DNA of 64,000 nt from Apiospora phragmitis (taxonomy: Eukaryota > Ascomycota > Sordariomycetes > Amphisphaeriales > Apiosporaceae): NCBI GenBank assembly GCA_038363925.1, contig JAQQWL010000008.1:62001-126000 (forward strand), written 5' to 3'. The notes under the pieces are model-generated. The model was not told where the DNA came from. It saw only the letters and a list, made by a program, of their open reading frames with translations, and did no database searches. The first letter of the stretch is position 1. Each line of letters begins with the position of its first letter. The translations under genes were made by a program, and so were the position numbers. Shown here piece after piece: positions 59,053 through 64,000 of the stretch.

Positions 59053-60377
59053 ATGTCGGCCACCGTCATCTTGGGTGCTGGTATCATCGGCACCTCGACT
59101 GCATACTACCTCGCCAAACACCAGCCTCCGTCAAGCATACACTTGGTCGAGGTTAGTCCGGAGCTCTTCGCCTCGGCTTCTGGCTACGCAGGCGGCTTCC
59201 TTGCTAAGAACTGGTTCTCTCCTGCCTCGGCTGAGTTAGGCGCGCTGAGCTTTGAGGAGCATCGAAAACTGGCTGAAAAAGATAATGGTGCTGAGAAGTG
59301 GGGCTATGCTCAGAGCACCTCTATAAGTCTGTCACCGCCGACGACCTCCAAGAAGAAGGTCGATGTGTGGTGTCGCGAGGGTGCTAGTCGCGCCGAAGCT
59401 GCCAGGGGTGACTCCACCAAGGGGATTGCGCCGCCGTGGTTGAAGAGGGAAGAGGGCGATGCCGTCGAGGTCATTAGTGATGAGGGGACGGTAGCTCAAC
59501 TGTGAGTGTTGTTATGTTTGCAGGTCGCATCGTATCATCCAGAAGAAGCTCGGCAGCTAAAAGTTACGTTGCCAAACCATTCTCTAGAGATCCACTACAA
59601 CTCTCGCAGCACCTTCTGCAGAAGTGTCTCAATCTCGGCGTTCAACTGCATCAGCCAGCCAAGGCTATTTCGGTCCAGACCGACGTGCGTAACGAAGTGT
59701 CCAGCATATGCATTGCAGATACTCGTACAAGCACGGAGACGGACATACCCTGCACCAGAGTAATCATCACGTCTGGTGCGTGGTCACCCAAGGTGTTTCA
59801 AACCCTATTTCCGGCCTCGAGCTACAAACCCCCGATTACTAGCCTCGCAGGACACTCTCTGGTTGTGAAGTCGCCGAAATGGGCCAAGGAACACGAGGAG
59901 TCGCATGGTTGCCATGCAGTGTTCATAACGAGTCAGCCAGGCTATTCTCCGGAGATCTTCTCGCGCGTAGGTGGCCAGATCTACCTTGCCGGCTTGAACT
60001 CGGCAACCGAGCCCTTGCCCGAGCTCGCTACCGACTCCAGGACACACATGTCTAAGTCAGCCATGCAGAAGCTCCGTGACACGGCACGAGAAATACTCGC
60101 CCGGGACGGGGCCGCGGACGATTTCGAGGTGACTCGGGAGGGGCTATGCTTCCGGCCCGTGACAGAGAACGGGCTGCCGATTGTGGGCCGCATACCCGAC
60201 GAGCATCTTGGTGCTAGTGTGCGAACGCGGCCTGGCGCTGACGGTGGGGTATACTTAGCGGCTGGCCATGGTCCATGGGGGATCAGCATGTCCCTTGGGA
60301 CGGGGAAGGTGTTGGCGGAGATGGTCCAGGGCAGAGAGCTCAGTGCGGATATCGCATCTCTGGGCCTGAAGGACTAA
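59053..60377 (+). CDS. FAD-dependent oxidoreductase, DAO family
   Basis: Flavoenzyme of the glycine/D-amino-acid oxidase superfamily; fungal relatives include Tda3-like proteins, with uncertain substrates. Model: 59053..59501, 59564..60377; 420 aa. Start MSATVILGAGIIGTSTAYYL is the dinucleotide fold (GAGIIG). ASGYAGGFLAKNWF follows, the FAD-contacting segment typical of the fungal subgroup. After the intron come AKPFSRDPLQLSQHLLQKC, TRVIITSGAWSPKVFQTLFP, and the C-terminal FAD motif CFRPVTENGLPIVGRIPDEH with VYLAAGHGPWGISMSLGTGK. The 62-nt intron (GTGAGT donor, AAAAG acceptor) was picked because it alone gives the right phase and TVAQL-YVAKPF; its branch site is weak. Confidence 0.88.
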
Positions 60378-60944
60378 GGAAAGACTGCCGCCATTCTATC
60401 AGATGTCCTTGTCAAATCCAGGGGCTCGGGACCCGAGATGCCTTTGCCCCTTTATCGAGAGCGCTCACTAATCGCTGGTTTACATGTCAATAGAGTCAAC
60501 TTAATTACCCTTTGTCGATGTTTACGACCACTCTCAAGAAGTGAACATCGAGATCGTCCATTTGCGAGCAACCATCCGATCGTGATGGTGTTTTGGACAA
60601 ACTACAGATCCTGCAACGGACTCCTGTCAGGTGTGCGCCTTATACACCACGTCGTAGCTATTGATTTGCCTGACTCGTCCGATGAAGACATGGACGAACG
60701 CGTCCCCATTCGACCGTTTATACGGATGGCACTGGCTGGCCGGTTGAGACTAGGCAGTTGTCGAGTAGACGGCGTGAGGCGCATCAGGCGTTTCCGAAGC
60801 TGTGATACGCTACATACTTGGTTGTCCCGAAGCTGCGGTAGAGGCGTAGGCACTAGTGGATGAGACGGCGCTGCGCCGGACTGGGCAAATGGCTTCAGGG
60901 GTAAGTACCTGGCAAAGAGCTACAGCATGGCAATAACCGTTTTC

Positions 60945-60970
60945 TTTTTTTTTTTTTTTTTTTTTTTTTT
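60945..60970. repeat. T26 homopolymer
   Basis: Twenty-six T followed by C and T7 on the plus strand, that is a poly(A) run on the minus strand. Confidence 0.9.
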
Positions 60971-61458
60971 CTTTTTTTCCATTCCGTCCCTTCCTAGCCT
61001 GATGGCCCAGACCAAGCTTTTAGGTGGAAAGAAACCGTTCATGAAACGCCTTAGAGTCGCCTTTTGCCACTTAAGCAAGACATATTCGGTGAAGATATGT
61101 ACTGTCATCGAGATCATATCTCGAATTCCCGCGAGTACCAGGCGCTTGAGGGACGCGACTGCGAATACAATCTACAAGATGCGGCTGCGGTCAATCAGAT
61201 CAATCTCGAGAACGTCACCGTATCAACCGTACCATGAGACGGCCCGTTTCGGTCTTCCTTTTTCTTACTTAACCTGGTTGACTTGCACCAGCCATCCGAT
61301 CTCGCGATGAATAGCGTTCCCGAATAGCTCAATAACTCAGCCTTGTTTCGAGCCATCATTGCATTGCATGTATGTTGAAGATTACGCAGCCTGGTGTCGC
61401 GTCCACTCCGTGTTGGCTTTCGCTCTATGGGACGCCGCCATCAAACCAAGCCCGTGGC

Positions 61459-61478
61459 GTGTGTGTGTGTGTGTGTGT
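61459..61478. repeat. (GT)10 microsatellite
   Basis: Pure dinucleotide repeat in non-coding DNA. Confidence 0.85.
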
Positions 61479-63658
61479 AACCTGCAACCTCTTCTAGTGT
61501 TGTTTGCGTCCTTAATCAACGTGTGAAGTTGCCTGTTCTGAAGGTTACTGTACATAGAGCAACACGTTGTGCCGAAGAAGCCCGTTTATGACTTTGCTTG
61601 ACCTCCGCTGCAGAAGCTTGATATTATCCTCGTCTTACATATGCACATGCAATGTCACCTAACGTAACAAGTAGGTAGGTTTGGAGGGATGTATCATCCG
61701 GCCTGCCTCTCGCCCGTGGTGTCAATATGCAAGCCCGCACATGCGGGGCAGAAAAACTGCCATCTATTCTTCTATCCCTTATGATAGGGCGAACCTGTCT
61801 GTCTGTGATGTCAGTTTGCAATCTACACGCTACATTGGTCGGATGGAGAAAAGGCGTTGATAGGGCGGGTGCGTGCCGACTAGTTGGACGAATAGTTTCC
61901 TTTCCTGCTCTTGGCGTCGTTGGCGCCAGTGAGTTTCCCCTTGCACAAAGGCAAGCTGCTGAGTAACATCCGCATGTAGTCGGGTTTTATGCTAGTCTTT
62001 CGATGAGAGGAGGGTGCGAGCTCGGCGGGCTTGGATACTGCATGATGCAAGCATCCGAATAGTGACATCTCGTGGTGCAGGAGAGGGAAGCTTGCTGATT
62101 ACATGTGCATGCAGAGTCCTGCCTGGGATTCGTCAGGAGCGCATAGCGAGTCTGAGTTGCTCTAAGCCAGCGAGCAAGCAAGAAACAAGACATTCGTCCT
62201 CGTGGCCTTATGTTGCAGCGTGAACCGTGACAAAAAAAAAACAAAAAAACAAAGTGGCGGTGGAAATCAGCTTGCCGCGTATGTCTCACGCTACCTAAGC
62301 TTATGCAGGTGTACGACTGCTATGTAAGTCGTTACTCAGGGGTAAGAAAAGATACTTGAGCTTGTGAACCGCTAGAGGGAAACTACCATGTGGCCATGCA
62401 CACAGCGCGTGTGTATGTGTATGTGTATGTGTGTGTTCGCCTCCGGCTGGAATGCCTCCTCTCGTTTTGCTTGGAGCAGGCTTGATGTCATGAGGTCTGC
62501 TGATGTGTTTCATCTACGCGCGTGATGATCGATACCAGAGGTGCACTTGTCTATCCCTAAGCCGGGATGGTGTGCGGCCGGTGCTAGCAACCTGACTATA
62601 CGCCTTAGCTACCCTTAGCCTTGCCGTGTCGCGGATCGGTTACCGACCCCATCGTCTGGATGCTGCCTCGACCACAGCGCTGGGACATCCGTTGGCCAGC
62701 CCGCTTGTGCCAGGATCGGAGATATGTATGTCTTGCTGTTCGATATTGTGGCCGATGTTTGTGATTCCGTCTGTCCTCTAGTAAGCATGCGGTCTGTATC
62801 GACCGGTAATAATCCGTATTGTAGCACAGTAATGGACATACTAGGCATTTACCCGGAGTGAAGTATTGAAGATAGAATGGATTCTCATCAACGGCTTTCC
62901 AATAGTGACCTTATTAGTGAGAGTGCTTCTCGGTGGCTGCTGCATTCCAGCGGAAGATGTACAGAAATGTGTAGGTATCTGGTCGATCAATGAACCTTTT
63001 GAAGGGTCTTGAGGGGTGCGTTTTAATATTGGGATCTACACGGGCTGGTGGCGTCTCCAGCGAATGACGCGGTTGGGCCATCACACCAGTCATGTCGAAT
63101 TCTAGAACACCCGTTACAAGTTGAGAAAGCATTACATAGAAGGCGCCGACGATCTGGATTATCCTGACGTAATCATCATCCACCCCAAGAGTGCGGATGG
63201 CATATGCATTGAAAATCTGTTTCAAAGGCGAGTCCGTGTTAATCATGGTGATGAGTGTGCAGCGGTTACTGCTTATCACTGGTACTTATGAGTCATGGAA
63301 TAAGAAGAGGCAGGGTGTGGAGTGATAATTGTGAATGATAATTATGAAATCGTGAGATTGCTCTTCTTTTAGCTAGCTAGTGGCTCTATGTGTAACTAAA
63401 TCAAATAGGTATCTTTTCCAGTACGCCCGGTCGATACCAACCCTAGGTCATATTACAGTATGATACAAGTTCCCCCTCAAGCCTAATAGCTGCCCGTTGT
63501 CCCCGGTGTCCAATAACACATGAGATAAAATTACAGTTTCGTGATATCGTGTATAAGTCGTTTTTGTCGTAATAGGTGGAAGAAGGAATGAAACACCGGG
63601 ATGCTCCGTCGCCAGATTAAAACATATAAAAGAAGAAGAAGAAAAAGGGATGTAACCC

Positions 63659-64000
63659 TTAGAAGAACTCGAAGCGAGGCTCTGGTTCTGGTAGCTCGAA
63701 ATGCTCTTCTTGGTCCTCTTCGTAATCGGATCCGAGCCCAAAGACGATGCCCTTGCGTTTCCATTCGCCTCGCTTGACGAACATCTCCATCTCTGACATG
63801 TTGCTGTCCTTGGGTGGTCTGCGTTGATCGTTTGGGAGTTTGCGAGGTGTTGTCTGTGCATCAAATTCCTGCTCGTCCATGTTGGCCAGTCCTGGCGGTA
63901 CAGCCTGCCAGTCCTTCAGAGGCCACTGCACGGCTTGGTCGTAGACATATGTCTTCCTCCGGCAGTCCTGGTTGTAGTAGAAATCCCCCGTTGGCGTGGG
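63659..64000 (-). CDS. C-terminal part of an unidentified protein (runs off the window)
   Basis: The minus-strand frame is open from the window edge to a TAA ending the protein at 63659, giving at least 113 residues. The visible part reads GDFYYNQDCRRKTYVYDQAV, then QWPLKDWQAVPPGLANMDEQ. A polar linker, MEMFVKRGEWKRKGIVFGLG, an acidic stretch and the end EPEPRFEFF follow. The aromatic, ordered first part and the acidic tail look like genuine protein. I do not recognise the family, and any start or introns lie beyond the window. Confidence 0.6.
   Translation of the reverse strand, partial: PTPTGDFYYNQDCRRKTYVYDQAVQWPLKDWQAVPPGLANMDEQEFDAQTTPRKLPNDQRRPPKDSNMSEMEMFVKRGEWKRKGIVFGLGSDYEEDQEEHFELPEPEPRFEFF

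Larger units (their letters stand above)
60378..63658. other. Gene-poor region with simple repeats
   Basis: 3.3 kb without a supported gene. Holds a T26 run (60945-60970), a (GT)n tract (about 61459-61478), and a GTGTAT-type tract (about 62408-62435). A minus-strand open frame at 62914-63279 (121 codons) has one hydrophobic stretch but no known motif. Confidence 0.5.

Noticed and set aside
59502..59523. A 22-nt GT...AG segment (GTGAGT to TTTGCAG) as an intron in the FAD oxidase gene
   Set aside because: Too short for a spliceosomal intron, and the downstream frame meets a stop; the 62-nt intron to 59563 restores the domain.

Overview
The window is nuclear DNA from a filamentous ascomycete (Pezizomycotina, most likely Sordariomycetes). 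The evidence is many short introns (about 50-130 nt) with GTAAGT/GTGAGT donors and CTAAC-type branch points, compact genes on both strands, a tRNA-Leu with a short intron after the anticodon, and fungal-restricted families (SKT5/CHS4 chitin synthase activator, CBP4, ULS1-type SNF2/RING translocase, two-domain phosphofructokinase, a secreted fucose-lectin-like protein). The species cannot be named from sequence alone.

Layout. 1-4865: gene-poor DNA and the leader of the SKT5-like gene. 4866-11481 (+): SKT5-like chitin synthase activator with a C-terminal CaaX box, mitochondrial assembly factor CBP4, and a SETD3/LSMT-type SET protein. 11944-13162 (-): CPSF6-like RRM/RGG protein. 14987-15515 (+): Sec61 gamma. 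15952-18148 (-): DCAF11/WDR23-type WD40 protein. 18685-19943 (-) and 20374/20509-21383 (+): a divergent pair, DODA-type dioxygenase and acyl-protein thioesterase. 21614-23128 (-): F-box protein. 23897-28718 (+): Mediator subunit MED17 and a large unstudied P-loop ATPase. 29446-29544 (-): tRNA-Leu(AAG). 29995-33977 (-): ULS1-like SNF2/RING protein. 33978-36818: gene-poor, with one unresolved gene-like fragment. 36819-40174 (-): NUDIX ADP-ribose pyrophosphatase and an Arg/Glu-rich DUF8035-type protein. 42659-43360: a small Cys-rich ORF next to a dead Ty1/copia reverse-transcriptase fragment. 43667-48310 (-): membrane-anchored lectin-like protein and a secreted kelch protein. 49850-50568 (+): short-chain dehydrogenase. 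50812-53199 (-): phosphofructokinase. 55075-56208 (-): NC2-beta/Dr1. 57700-60377: divergent SDR and FAD-dependent DAO-family oxidase. 60378-63658: non-coding with simple repeats. 63659-64000 (-): C-terminus of a further gene that leaves the window.

Most genes are unrelated housekeeping functions (cell wall, secretion, transcription, RNA 3'-end processing, glycolysis, nucleotide sanitation), and I see no biosynthetic cluster, CRISPR, phage or defence island. The strongest unusual signal is technical or evolutionary: nine otherwise well-preserved genes each need one or more single-base frame corrections, most of them at runs of C or G, while other long genes are clean. Other points worth checking are an open frame continuing 84 codons past the CaaX stop of the SKT5-like gene, a possible signal-peptide isoform of the thioesterase, the poorly characterised P-loop ATPase, and a small Cys-rich ORF beside the copia relic. 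Splice sites were assigned by eye from GT-AG consensus, phase and family expectation; no alignment or RNA evidence was available.
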